The notes: generated by a model not told the origin, from the sequence alone. Numbered from the stretch's first letter, positions 1-7,490 are shown. The stretch: DNA of 8,437 nucleotides from Parvicella sp963922585 (GCA_963922585.1 CAWUIK010000103.1:1-8437), one strand, 5' to 3'. Program-made: numbers and translations.

Positions 1-1190
1 CAATTCCAAGAACATTACAATTTAGTTTGATGAACGCAAGAGATTTGACAGTTATCAAAACGCCACCACCGAATCGTTATCCAATAGATACGATCATTCA
101 ATCCTACAGTGAAGAAACGATTAGAGATGCCATTCAATATGAAGTACAAAGAGGTGGACAAGTTTATTTTGTAAATAACAGGGTACAAAACATCAAAGAA
201 GTTGCAGGAATGATTTCGCGAATATGTCCAGATGTGAGAGTTGCCATTGGTCACGGACAAATGGAGGGAAATAAACTTGAGGCTGTAATCATGGATTTTA
301 TGGAAGGAATGTATGATGTTTTGGTAGCCACTACTATTATCGAAGCAGGAATTGACATTGCAAATGCCAATACTATAATTATCAATAATGCACATCAATT
401 TGGGTTGAGTGATTTGCACCAATTAAGAGGAAGAGTAGGTCGTAGCAACAAAAAAGCATTTGCATATATGTTTACTCCGCCAGTTTCGTTACTCACTCCT
501 GAAGCGCGAAAAAGGATGAATGCCATTGCTCAGTTTTCAGATTTGGGCAGTGGATTTAATATTGCGATGCGCGATTTAGACATTAGAGGAGCAGGAGATT
601 TATTGGGAGGAAACCAAAGTGGATTTATCAGTGAAATTGGTTTTGATACCTATCAAAAAATATTGGACGAAGCGATTCAAGAATTAAAAGAAACAGACTT
701 TAAAGAATTGTTTAAAGACGAAATTGCTAACAGACCTTTCTTGGACGAATGTAGTTTGGAAACAGATTTGAACCTTGTTATTCCAGACGATTATGTAAAT
801 GACGTGACAGAAAGATTGAGTTTATACACAGAATTAGACGGTGTGAAATCGGAAGAAGAATTAACCTTATTCAAGGCAAAACTTAAAGACCGATTTGGCG
901 ATATTCCTAGAGAAGCAGAAGCATTGCTTTTGGCAATAAAATTAAGATGGATGGCAAAAGATATCGGTTTTGAAAAGTTGGTTTTGAAGCGAAACATTTT
1001 GATAGGAACATTTGTGTCTAATCAAAATTCAAATTATTACCAATCGGATAAATTTACTAAAGTTTTGGAATACATCAAATTTAACCACAATAAAGCAGAT
1101 ATGGCTGAGAAGAATGATAAGTTAAGAATGCGATTTGAAAATGTAAATAACATCAAACAAGCGTACGACCTTTTGAGTGAGATTGTTTAA
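1..1190 (+). CDS. mfd: Transcription-repair coupling factor Mfd, C-terminal part (5' end outside window)
   Basis: Mfd is a DNA translocase that pushes stalled RNA polymerase off lesions and recruits nucleotide excision repair. The open frame enters from the window edge; the first full codon is at base 3 and reads IPRTLQFSL, a conserved Mfd/RecG helicase stretch. The apparent TTG/ATG starts at 27 and 30 are therefore internal codons. In order one sees the second RecA-like lobe (VYFVNNRVQNI, then VLVATTIIEAGIDI, helicase motif V), motif VI (QLRGRVGRS, about base 420), the TRG translocation motif (RDLDIRGAGDLLGG, about 570-612) and the C-terminal D7 domain (from RPFLDECSLETDLN on). About 395 residues are visible out of a usual ~1100-1150; the UvrB-like and polymerase-binding parts lie upstream. 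The gene ends with TAA, only 8 bases from the convergent aminopeptidase gene, with no clear hairpin between them. Identification is firm. Confidence 0.96.
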   Translation, partial: IPRTLQFSLMNARDLTVIKTPPPNRYPIDTIIQSYSEETIRDAIQYEVQRGGQVYFVNNRVQNIKEVAGMISRICPDVRVAIGHGQMEGNKLEAVIMDFMEGMYDVLVATTIIEAGIDIANANTIIINNAHQFGLSDLHQLRGRVGRSNKKAFAYMFTPPVSLLTPEARKRMNAIAQFSDLGSGFNIAMRDLDIRGAGDLLGGNQSGFISEIGFDTYQKILDEAIQELKETDFKELFKDEIANRPFLDECSLETDLNLVIPDDYVNDVTERLSLYTELDGVKSEEELTLFKAKLKDRFGDIPREAEALLLAIKLRWMAKDIGFEKLVLKRNILIGTFVSNQNSNYYQSDKFTKVLEYIKFNHNKADMAEKNDKLRMRFENVNNIKQAYDLLSEIV

Positions 1191-1198
1191 AACACATT

Positions 1199-3868
1199 TT
1201 ACTTTGGCAAATACTTCAACAAGTTTGGATCAGTTTCTTTTCCTCTCAATGTTTCTAATTTTTTACTAATCTCTTGAGATTTTGAAATACAAAAGTTCTT
1301 GTCTTTTTCCAATTGTGCAACTTTCATAGAGATATCTCCGCCTTCTTTTTCCAAACTAGCAATATCGTTGTTGATTTCGTTTACTCTTTTGTCAAAATGA
1401 GATTGTAATCCAGAAAGTAATTGATATCCTGCTAATCTGGCAAACCAAATTCCATCACTTTCAATAACGTTTTCAAATACGGGAACTCCTTTTGCAGTTA
1501 CTGCATCTTTTTGATTCATCAAATACTTAAAGTAAGAAGATAAGAATGAATATTGATTAAATCCATTGAACTCATTAATATTTTCAGTAAAGAAATCATG
1601 GTATGTTTCATCACCATAATCTGCATACACATTAGCCACTGCTAATTGTACTGAACTGCTTTCTTCTTTTTCATATTCTTTAGTTCTTTTGAGGGCATCT
1701 TTTCCATTTAATGTTGCGTATGCATTTATGGTTGCACCCAAAACACTATATGAAGAATCTTTGAATGTTTTTTCTAAAATTGGATTCAAATAAGCAGCAT
1801 CTTGAAAGTTTTTTGACAATACATCAATAGATTTTTTTCTCACTTTTGGGTGAATATCTGATGTAGCCATTTTTGAAATTATAGGTTTTAGGCTTTCTTT
1901 ATCTTTGTTTAATGCACCTTTTAATGATTTCAATGCCATCAATCTTACATCGTAAAATTCATGATTTAAAGCTTTTTGAATCGCTGCAATAGCATCAGGA
2001 TTAGAACTTTTTTCTAATTTATCGAAAGCTTCTTTTTTATCTAGCCAAAGTGGAGCATTATTCAATTGATAAATCCACTGCTCAATAGATTTGTTGTCTT
2101 TCTTTAACCATAATGTTGTTTTGGTAGCATCTACATTTACCAAATCTGGCGCTTGATTTAATTTAAAAGTAAAATCGTTCAATTCATTTTTTACCCATAC
2201 ATTTTCTGTTCTAACACTTCCATTAGTGTAAATATCTATTTGAATCGGCAATTGGTATAAAGGCCATTTTTCAAAATCTTGTGTTTGAGTAACTGAAACA
2301 GTCAATTCTTTGGTTGTTTCATCATATTTTTGGTCTGTCGTCACCATTGGGTGTCCGCTTGCCAAAAACCATTGATTGAAAAACCAGTTTAAATCTTGTC
2401 CGCTTGCTTTTTCAAATTGCATTCTCAACTCATGAATTTCTGTGGCTTTGAAAGCGTTTTCAGTTAGGTAGTTTTTTAAAGCTTCAAAGAAAATTTCATC
2501 CCCTAAATGAGTTCTTAACATATGTAAAATTCTACCACCTTTGTTGTAAGAGTGACCGTCAAACATATCTTCTCTGCTAGCATAATCAAAACGAATCATA
2601 TCTACATGTCCGCCTTGTTGTGCAGAAAGAAAGTAACCATCCATTTCGCTAAAAGCATTCATATCTGCTTCCATCCTTCCATGCTCGAATTCATCCCAAA
2701 GAAACTGACTGTAGTTGGCAAAAGATTCGTTCAAAGGCAAATTTGCCCAACTTTCACAAGTTACCAAATCTCCAAACCAATGATGGAACAATTCGTGAGC
2801 AATAATTGATTCATTATTATCGTCTATCAATTCTCTTTTGGTTTGATACAGAAATTCACCATGCAAAGTTGCTGTTGTATTTTCCATAGCTCCAGAGACG
2901 TAATCTCTTCCTACTATTTGACTATATTTGGCCCAAGGATACTCAACTCCTAATAAATCTGAAAAATACTGCAACATTTTGGGTGTTTTACCAAAGATAT
3001 CTCTTGCGTAAGGTTCAAATTCTTTTTCTACATAATAACTTACCTCTATCTCAGAGCCATCTTTTTTCTTCCAAGAATCTTTTACAATAGCATATTCTCC
3101 AATACCCATCATAAAAAGGTATGGAGCATGAGGCAAGTCCATTTTCCAATAATCAGTTCTTGTGCCATCATTATTTTGTTTGGATTCAACTAATAATCCA
3201 TTAGAAAGTGTTTGGAATTTATCTTGAACTGTAATATAAATTTCTTGTGTTGTTTTTTCGTTGGGTGAATCTATTGTTGGAAACCAAGTACTACTTGATT
3301 CTGTTTCTCCTTGTGTCCATATTTCTAGGTGTTTTTTAGGGTTACTTCCATCATGATTGATGAAATACAAACCTTTTGCTTCTGCAATGGCGCTACTTCC
3401 CATTTGTTCAACTTTTTCGGGATTGGCAGTATATTCAATAAATACTTTATATTCTTCACCTCTTACCATGGTTTTGGGAAGTTTAATTCTCAATTTCCAT
3501 CCATCATATTTGTAATCCAATTTTTGATTGGTTTCATTTTCAAATTTAACGGCATGAATGTCCATTGCTTTAGCATCCAATATCAAACTATCCGTAGGAT
3601 AAGCATAGGGCTTGAATGTAAGGGTTGCTTTTCCATTAAGTTGCTTTTCTAACCAATTAAAACTCACCTTAAGTTGGGTATGAATCAAATCATTTTCAAT
3701 TGTATTAGAGGGATTGTAAACGGGCTGTGTTTTTGGAAGTTTAGCTTCTGCTGTAGTAACTTCTGTATTTTGATTGTTTGATGCATCTGTTTGATCAACG
3801 TTTTTCTTTACAATACAACTTGATAGGAAAATCGAAGTAATTATGATGGTAATTATTTTTTTGTTCAT
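1199..3868 (-). CDS. M1-family zinc aminopeptidase, lipoprotein with HEAT-like and coiled-coil C-terminus
   Basis: This is a predicted envelope-anchored metallo-aminopeptidase that removes N-terminal residues from peptides. The N-terminus (MNKKIITIIITSIFLSSC) is a lipoprotein signal with lipobox LSSC and lipidated Cys18. The M1 hallmarks are complete: substrate-binding GAMEN at residues 326-330; zinc site HELFH (His358, Glu359, His362) with third ligand Glu381 in NESFA; probable catalytic Tyr441 in SYNKGG; and the WFFNQWFLASGHP motif near 495-507. Residues ~605-755 are helical and resemble HEAT repeats. Residues ~825-878 are rich in Glu, Lys and Leu and look like a coiled coil, which is unusual for the family. 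At 889 residues it is within the range of large M1 enzymes. It is monocistronic as far as visible: convergent with mfd, divergent from the biotin carrier gene. Substrate specificity cannot be read from the sequence; a role in peptide scavenging is inferred. Confidence 0.95.
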   Translation of the reverse strand: MNKKIITIIITSIFLSSCIVKKNVDQTDASNNQNTEVTTAEAKLPKTQPVYNPSNTIENDLIHTQLKVSFNWLEKQLNGKATLTFKPYAYPTDSLILDAKAMDIHAVKFENETNQKLDYKYDGWKLRIKLPKTMVRGEEYKVFIEYTANPEKVEQMGSSAIAEAKGLYFINHDGSNPKKHLEIWTQGETESSSTWFPTIDSPNEKTTQEIYITVQDKFQTLSNGLLVESKQNNDGTRTDYWKMDLPHAPYLFMMGIGEYAIVKDSWKKKDGSEIEVSYYVEKEFEPYARDIFGKTPKMLQYFSDLLGVEYPWAKYSQIVGRDYVSGAMENTTATLHGEFLYQTKRELIDDNNESIIAHELFHHWFGDLVTCESWANLPLNESFANYSQFLWDEFEHGRMEADMNAFSEMDGYFLSAQQGGHVDMIRFDYASREDMFDGHSYNKGGRILHMLRTHLGDEIFFEALKNYLTENAFKATEIHELRMQFEKASGQDLNWFFNQWFLASGHPMVTTDQKYDETTKELTVSVTQTQDFEKWPLYQLPIQIDIYTNGSVRTENVWVKNELNDFTFKLNQAPDLVNVDATKTTLWLKKDNKSIEQWIYQLNNAPLWLDKKEAFDKLEKSSNPDAIAAIQKALNHEFYDVRLMALKSLKGALNKDKESLKPIISKMATSDIHPKVRKKSIDVLSKNFQDAAYLNPILEKTFKDSSYSVLGATINAYATLNGKDALKRTKEYEKEESSSVQLAVANVYADYGDETYHDFFTENINEFNGFNQYSFLSSYFKYLMNQKDAVTAKGVPVFENVIESDGIWFARLAGYQLLSGLQSHFDKRVNEINNDIASLEKEGGDISMKVAQLEKDKNFCISKSQEISKKLETLRGKETDPNLLKYLPK

Positions 3869-3877
3869 TTTTAATTA

Positions 3878-3885
3878 TAAATTTG
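3878..3885 (+). promoter_or_regulatory. Candidate -7 box (TAAATTTG) for the biotin carrier gene
   Basis: TAAATTTG is an exact match to the Bacteroidota -7 consensus TAnnTTTG and lies about 75 bases upstream of the start at 3961. The nearest upstream TTG (3861) is 14 bases away, shorter than the usual ~19-21, so the -33 part is not convincing. The A+T-rich context makes chance matches likely. Confidence 0.3.
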
Positions 3886-3897
3886 TAAAATCAATCA

Positions 3898-3905
3898 CAA
3901 AGATA
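3898..3905 (-). promoter_or_regulatory. Candidate -7 box (TATCTTTG) for the M1 aminopeptidase gene
   Basis: On the minus strand TATCTTTG fits TAnnTTTG exactly and lies 29 bases upstream of the ATG at 3868, giving a plausible short leader. No TTG is seen at 19-21 bases upstream. Directly upstream is TCTAAACTTTGTAA (3906-3919), a 14-mer also present upstream of the tlpA-like gene. The element faces the divergent candidate at 3878-3885, so the two promoters would overlap back to back. Confidence 0.4.
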
Positions 3906-3960
3906 TTACAAAGTTTAGATTAAACTATCGAATTTGGATTGATGGTAAAATACATTTATT

Positions 3961-4476
3961 ATGAGAATAAATTCAACTATTTATGGCAATTTAAAATTGT
4001 CTTACGAAGCATATGAAAGAAATCCTTTGAAAGGAAATTTTGATGGTAAAGAAGTCAATGTAAAAATTGTTTCTAAATACAATGATAATGATTATTTAGT
4101 AGAACAAGATGGAAAGAAATATACCGTTAAACTTTTAAAAATTGATACGGATTTAAAACAATTGACATTCAAAATCAATGGTGATATTCTTGAAATTACT
4201 CAAGAAGACGAGTACGATATGTTGTTGAAGTCTCTTGGGATGGGAGCAGGAGCAGTTAAGAAAGTTAACGATATGAAAGCACCTATGCCAGGGGTTGTTA
4301 TTGATGTGAAAATTTCCGTAGGTCAGGAAGTAAAAAAAGATGATGGGTTAGTAGTTTTGGAAGCTATGAAAATGGAAAACTTACTCAAATCTCCCATAGA
4401 CGGTATTATCAAAAGTATTGAGATTGCTAAAGGTGATACTGTAGAGAAAAATAAGGTTTTGGTGAATTTTGAGTAG
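3961..4476 (+). CDS. Biotin carboxyl carrier (biotin/lipoyl-attachment domain) protein
   Basis: This is a biotin carrier subunit for an acyl-CoA or acetyl-CoA carboxylase-type enzyme; the biotinylated lysine would shuttle CO2 between a biotin carboxylase and a carboxyltransferase in the cytoplasm. The protein has 171 residues. Residues 1-85 form a beta-rich N-terminal part of the kind seen in short Bacteroidota carriers. A linker rich in Gly and Ala (SLGMGAGAVKK) leads to the biotinyl domain at ~104-171, with KAPMPG (106-111) and EAMKMEN (134-140), making Lys137 the expected biotin site. There is no signal peptide. The ATG at 3961 has no Shine-Dalgarno sequence, only A+T-rich leader. Such carriers often sit beside biotin carboxylase and carboxyltransferase genes; here neither is present, since the neighbours are a divergent peptidase and a convergent small gene. 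The exact holoenzyme (acetyl-, propionyl- or methylcrotonyl-CoA carboxylase) cannot be decided. A lipoyl role is unlikely because the motif is AMKM. Confidence 0.9.
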   Translation: MRINSTIYGNLKLSYEAYERNPLKGNFDGKEVNVKIVSKYNDNDYLVEQDGKKYTVKLLKIDTDLKQLTFKINGDILEITQEDEYDMLLKSLGMGAGAVKKVNDMKAPMPGVVIDVKISVGQEVKKDDGLVVLEAMKMENLLKSPIDGIIKSIEIAKGDTVEKNKVLVNFE

Positions 4477-4491
4477 TTATTAGAGTATTGC

Positions 4492-4516
4492 TTTCACACC
4501 TTTTTCAAAGGTGAAA
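4492..4516. terminator. Hairpin between convergent genes, possible two-way terminator
   Basis: TTTCAC (4492-4497) pairs with GTGAAA (4511-4516), and CTTT (4500-4503) with AAAG (4507-4510), around a TTC loop with a 2-base bulge. An alternative register is an uninterrupted 7-bp stem CACCTTT/AAAGGTG. It starts 15 bases after the biotin carrier stop and ends 7 bases before the stop of the small minus-strand gene. Neither strand has a clear run of T after the stem, so it is not a classical intrinsic terminator; it may instead protect mRNA 3' ends. Confidence 0.5.
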
Positions 4517-4523
4517 ACATTTA

Positions 4524-4700
4524 TTACCCAAAAACCTCATTAATAATATCGCTGTACATAGCAAATGATGCCATGCACCATATTTTAAGTTGATGATATT
4601 CATCTTTAGCAATCCATTTAGTTGCTTTTTTGAGTTCTTTTTGAAATAATGCTTTATCAAAACTTACATTTCTCAAAACATTCTTTGTCATTTCTAACAT
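4524..4700 (-). CDS. Small conserved-looking hypothetical protein, 58 aa
   Basis: An ATG-to-TAA frame of 58 codons lies in the gap between the biotin carrier gene and the Omp28 lipoprotein gene. The product begins MLEMTKNVLRNVSFDKALFQ and is soluble, basic in its first half and probably mostly helical. It contains a pattern (V-S-F-D-x-x-L-F-x-K-E-L-x-K-A, residues ~12-26, then a Trp at 29 and an LKIW at 38-41) that resembles, from memory, short hypothetical proteins of Bacteroidota; I cannot verify this here. It has no signal peptide or membrane segment and one cysteine (Cys42). The start could also be Met4 (4691). Support for coding: a stop just before the convergent hairpin, protein-like composition and a good candidate promoter at 4781-4810. 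Function unknown. Confidence 0.65.
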   Translation of the reverse strand: MLEMTKNVLRNVSFDKALFQKELKKATKWIAKDEYHQLKIWCMASFAMYSDIINEVFG

Positions 4701-4780
4701 AATACATATATTTTATTCGCCTAAGCGACATTAATAATCGATGAATGATTTGTAAAAATAGACAAACTGTTTTAAGTTTC

Positions 4781-4810
4781 AAAATCTATTTATTAACAAT
4801 TCATTAACAA
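4781..4810 (-). promoter_or_regulatory. Candidate promoter for the 58-aa gene
   Basis: On the minus strand TTG (4810-4808), 19 bases, then TAGATTTT (4788-4781) matches the Bacteroidota pattern TTG-N19-21-TAnnTTTG with one mismatch in the -7 box. The start codon lies about 80 bases further on, leaving a leader of roughly 70 bases. The leader carries a tiny stem TCGC-ctaa-GCGA (4717-4728) that is too short to call a structure. The rest of 4701-4867 is A+T-rich, with no open frame or terminator that I could support. Confidence 0.45.
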
Positions 4811-4867
4811 AACTTAGGCACGTGAAAAAAGATTGTATAAACTATGTTAAGAAATGTGAAAAGCGTT

Positions 4868-5767
4868 TTAGTCTTCTAATTCTGTTTTTACGACTTGGAG
4901 AATTTCATAGTTATTTCTATCTGAAATTACCGTAATGATGGAAATGTTATCAACTTTATAAGTTGTGTCTTGAGAAGCATCTTTCATTTCATAACTAAAG
5001 TTATTGTATAGCTTTGTGCCACTTGTTGCTCCTCCTGTAATAATTGGAGTGCCCCAAGTTCCATTAATATTGTCAGATAGTACAGCATGGTGTTCATAGT
5101 CATATATAGTAACACCACCAACATCTTTTTGAGGTGCAATTACTTTGTCTCTTGTAAGAAAAGAAATAATGCTGTAGTCTCCAGAAACATCATTCAAAAC
5201 TTCACATTCTGTGTGTAAAAACAAACCTCTAGTTTCTTCAAAATAATTATACTTCACTTGAATATTAAAATCAGGTGCTTTTGCAAGTTCAGCATTTACT
5301 TTTTGATCCCAATCTGAAACAAAAAGATAGTAATTTCCACTAGTTATCGTTCTGTTTACTGTTCCAGAAGGGTTAAATGCTATAGTCATAGCATTTGCAT
5401 ATTCATCTCCAGCTTCTGTTCTGTGATCTAAAGGAAGTGAGGGTGGGGAAGGTACTTGAAAACCACTACTTGTACTAGCATGTACAGAAATTACAACTAC
5501 TTTTCCACCATTAGCATCTTCAATGTTTTTAGCTACTACAGCAGCAGATGGACAGTTAGTACATGTATGACCAGTGTAATCTTCTAAAAGTACAAACCTA
5601 TTTTGATTAGAGTTTTGAGACCATACAGGCCATGGGTAAGAAGTAGTATCAGTGTCTGGGTATAAAGACCAGTTGAGTGAAGGGTTGTTGTTGACAACAG
5701 GATTTTCAATTCTATCACAAGAAATTGATATCAATGCAAAAAGGGTGAAAATTAATATATATTTCAT
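4868..5767 (-). CDS. Omp28-related lipoprotein with CXXC motif
   Basis: This is the last gene of the tlpA-like/DUF6029/Omp28 operon, starting 11 bases after the barrel gene's stop. The 299-residue product starts MKYILIFTLFALISISC, a lipoprotein signal with Cys17 as the lipidated residue. A short linker rich in Asn, Pro and Ser follows, then a thioredoxin-like part: RFVLLEDYTGHTCTNCP with Cys69 and Cys72 as a CTNC motif, the strand VVVISVHAS (91-99) and FNPSGTVNR (131-139), which in this family occupies the place of the thioredoxin cis-Pro loop. The second half is beta-rich and has YDYEHHAVL (222-230), typical of the Omp28-related family named after the Porphyromonas gingivalis outer-membrane protein. 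One further cysteine, Cys188, could form another disulfide. The function of the family is unsettled; a thiol-based role in the outer envelope is inferred from CXXC and from its thioredoxin neighbour. Confidence 0.85.
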   Translation of the reverse strand: MKYILIFTLFALISISCDRIENPVVNNNPSLNWSLYPDTDTTSYPWPVWSQNSNQNRFVLLEDYTGHTCTNCPSAAVVAKNIEDANGGKVVVISVHASTSSGFQVPSPPSLPLDHRTEAGDEYANAMTIAFNPSGTVNRTITSGNYYLFVSDWDQKVNAELAKAPDFNIQVKYNYFEETRGLFLHTECEVLNDVSGDYSIISFLTRDKVIAPQKDVGGVTIYDYEHHAVLSDNINGTWGTPIITGGATSGTKLYNNFSYEMKDASQDTTYKVDNISIITVISDRNNYEILQVVKTELED

Positions 5768-5778
5768 ATAATTATTAT

Positions 5779-7455
5779 TTAAAAGGATGAAGTAATTGTA
5801 AAAGTTAAACCATTAGAAGCTGGCACCAAACGACAAACTCCTCCCACACAAAATACCCCTGCTCTTTGTCTTCCGTAACCTACTGAAAATCTGTGCGGAC
5901 CTTTTATATATCCAGCAGAAGCCATAATATAATGAACTCTTTTTTCTTCAATTGAGTTACCATAGTTGTATTGATCTAATATAGCTACAAACCAATGAGG
6001 GCTGTAAGTATACTCTATTAAGCCATAAGCCCAATTTCCTTGATCTTGTTTTGTCCAAAGATTTTGTGCCTCAAATCTAAGCGTATTTTTTTCGTTAATT
6101 TTCCATGTAAAATCAACAATAGCAATATCAGCAAAAATTAGTTCTTTACTTTCAGTCACTTCAACAGTTCTGTCATCAAAAACAAAATTTAAGTACTGAA
6201 GTTTTAATTTTAATTTTTTATTTATTTTTTTTGAAATACTTACGTTAATATCTTGGAAAAACATACTGTCTGAAAGGTTGAATAATTTGGTTTCGTAACT
6301 CTTTCTAGATGTTGAATCATCATTAAGAAAGGTGCGCTCTGGAGCATAAGCAGTAGCATAGTTTATGCCTATATCCCAACCATATTTACCACCTAATTTA
6401 GTTTTTTTGGGAATTTTGTACAATACATCTGCTTGAAAAGCAATTTCGCCTCTGAAATTGGGGGCATAAGGATATAAGGTTCCTGCCAAGGCATAAAAAT
6501 GTTGAGTTGAAAGTGCCGGCATAAATCCAATCATAAGTTCTGTAGGTTGAACAGTAGAGTTGGTACTTCTCCATAGCATATTGTCCATGTGCTTTGCATT
6601 CAAATCTACAGAAAATCCTTTTTGAGAATAACCAAGATTAAGCAAAACTCCTTCTCCATTTTTGTAAATATAATTAAAATCTTCAAAGTTGGGGTCTGCA
6701 TAAGGGTCGTTTTCTTTGTAAATATACTCTCCAAAAAACCTAAATTTTTCATATCTAGCAGCTATCCTTCCTCCATAAGCTCCAACATTTTTAGGTAGAA
6801 TAAAGTCAGGAGTTTTGTTGTCATCATTAAACTTACTTACAAAACTTCCGCCAATAGTTACCTGAAGTTTGCTATTCAAAAGTGTGCTGTCGAATAATTC
6901 ATTGATATTAATTTCTCCGTCAAACCCTCTTACAATGCCATTTCCATTATTTAAACCATCATTGAAAGTATGTCTTTGTTTACCAATCAACCCTTTCAAG
7001 TAAATACCTTTATAAGGATTGTATTTTACTTTAAGCCCATCCATAGCATTATCTATCCCAAGGTCTCTAGATTCCCATATTCTCAAAATCATTCCACTTC
7101 CAAACTGGTCATAAAAGTTTCCAACAGTTACATCTAGTCCATCTTGATTCCAGTTGGCATATCGATATCCCAAACCACTTCCGTTGAACCCTTGTGGATA
7201 TCCCTCCAAAGGATTTAGATAGGATTCTAATCTTACTCCAGCAGAAAAGTTTCCTTTGTTGAAATTTAAGTTTGCAAATGAATTTGCACCTAAGCGATGA
7301 TCTGGATAGGCGCTGTTAATGATTGTATCTTCATTATACAATTGTATAGTTGTTGCAAAGTTACCAGATATTACTCCTTCATTATTTTGAGCAATAAACA
7401 CTTGAACTGTTAAAAGAGTAAGTGTTAAAGAGATTAAACTATTTTTGATAGACAT
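5779..7455 (-). CDS. Outer-membrane beta-barrel protein, DUF6029 type
   Basis: The 558-residue product has a cleavable signal peptide (MSIKNSLISLTLTLLTVQVF, cut probably near IAQ/NNEG) and then alternating aromatic/polar beta-strands throughout, ending in ...TFTITSSF; a C-terminal Phe is the usual outer-membrane barrel signature. Stretches I recognise as characteristic of DUF6029 proteins are VGNFYDQFGSG (111-121), RDLGIDNAMDGLKV (130-143) and LKGLIGKQR (153-161). There is no TonB box or plug domain, so it is not a standard TonB-dependent receptor. Its only cysteines are Cys536 and Cys541 in FCVGGVC, between the last two predicted strands. It is the middle gene of the operon, 34 bases after tlpA and 11 before the Omp28 lipoprotein gene. 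The ATG at 7455 is preceded by a heptamer repeat rather than a ribosome site. The cargo or function is unknown; it could be a channel, an export partner or an adhesin-like barrel. The family name is from memory. Confidence 0.82.
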   Translation of the reverse strand: MSIKNSLISLTLTLLTVQVFIAQNNEGVISGNFATTIQLYNEDTIINSAYPDHRLGANSFANLNFNKGNFSAGVRLESYLNPLEGYPQGFNGSGLGYRYANWNQDGLDVTVGNFYDQFGSGMILRIWESRDLGIDNAMDGLKVKYNPYKGIYLKGLIGKQRHTFNDGLNNGNGIVRGFDGEININELFDSTLLNSKLQVTIGGSFVSKFNDDNKTPDFILPKNVGAYGGRIAARYEKFRFFGEYIYKENDPYADPNFEDFNYIYKNGEGVLLNLGYSQKGFSVDLNAKHMDNMLWRSTNSTVQPTELMIGFMPALSTQHFYALAGTLYPYAPNFRGEIAFQADVLYKIPKKTKLGGKYGWDIGINYATAYAPERTFLNDDSTSRKSYETKLFNLSDSMFFQDINVSISKKINKKLKLKLQYLNFVFDDRTVEVTESKELIFADIAIVDFTWKINEKNTLRFEAQNLWTKQDQGNWAYGLIEYTYSPHWFVAILDQYNYGNSIEEKRVHYIMASAGYIKGPHRFSVGYGRQRAGVFCVGGVCRLVPASNGLTFTITSSF

Positions 7456-7459
7456 TAAG

Positions 7460-7490
7460 GTTAAAAGTTGAAAGTTAAAGGTTGAAAGTT
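7460..7490. repeat. 7-bp tandem repeat GTTRAAR, about 4.4 copies
   Basis: Units read GTTAAAA, GTTGAAA, GTTAAAG, GTTGAAA and GTT on the plus strand. The array fills nearly the whole gap between the tlpA-like stop codon and the barrel gene's ATG, ending 4 bases from that ATG. On the transcribed strand it is a run of AACTTTC/AACYTTT units in the translation start region. Confidence 0.8.

Noticed and set aside
27..35. TTG/ATG at 27-32 as the start of a short Mfd-like gene
   Set aside because: The frame stays open to the window edge and the preceding residues IPRTLQFS are conserved Mfd sequence, so the gene is cut by the window and not truncated in nature.
15..422. Open frame of 135 codons on the minus strand
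   Set aside because: It lies antisense to strongly conserved Mfd helicase motifs and has no family resemblance; a shadow of the real gene.
1191..1230. Terminator hairpin between mfd and the M1 gene
   Set aside because: Only a weak, bulged ACTT/AAGT stem within the M1 coding end was found, without a T-run.
2552..2809. Open frame of 85 codons on the plus strand covering the HELFH region in antisense
   Set aside because: No plausible start context or protein motif; the opposite strand carries the zinc site.
3329..3652. Open frame of 107 codons on the plus strand inside the M1 gene
   Set aside because: Antisense to the conserved N-terminal domain of the peptidase; its Phe/Ile-rich product is what reversed A+T-rich coding sequence gives.
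4717..4728. TCGC-ctaa-GCGA stem in the leader of the 58-aa gene as a regulatory RNA
   Set aside because: Four base pairs are too few to support a structure; no riboswitch-like layout surrounds it.
6199..6235. A/T homopolymer-like stretch in the barrel gene as a frameshift or phase-variable tract
   Set aside because: The frame is intact and codes for a Lys-rich beta-strand region (KKINKKLKLKL) usual in such barrels; no single long homopolymer stands out.
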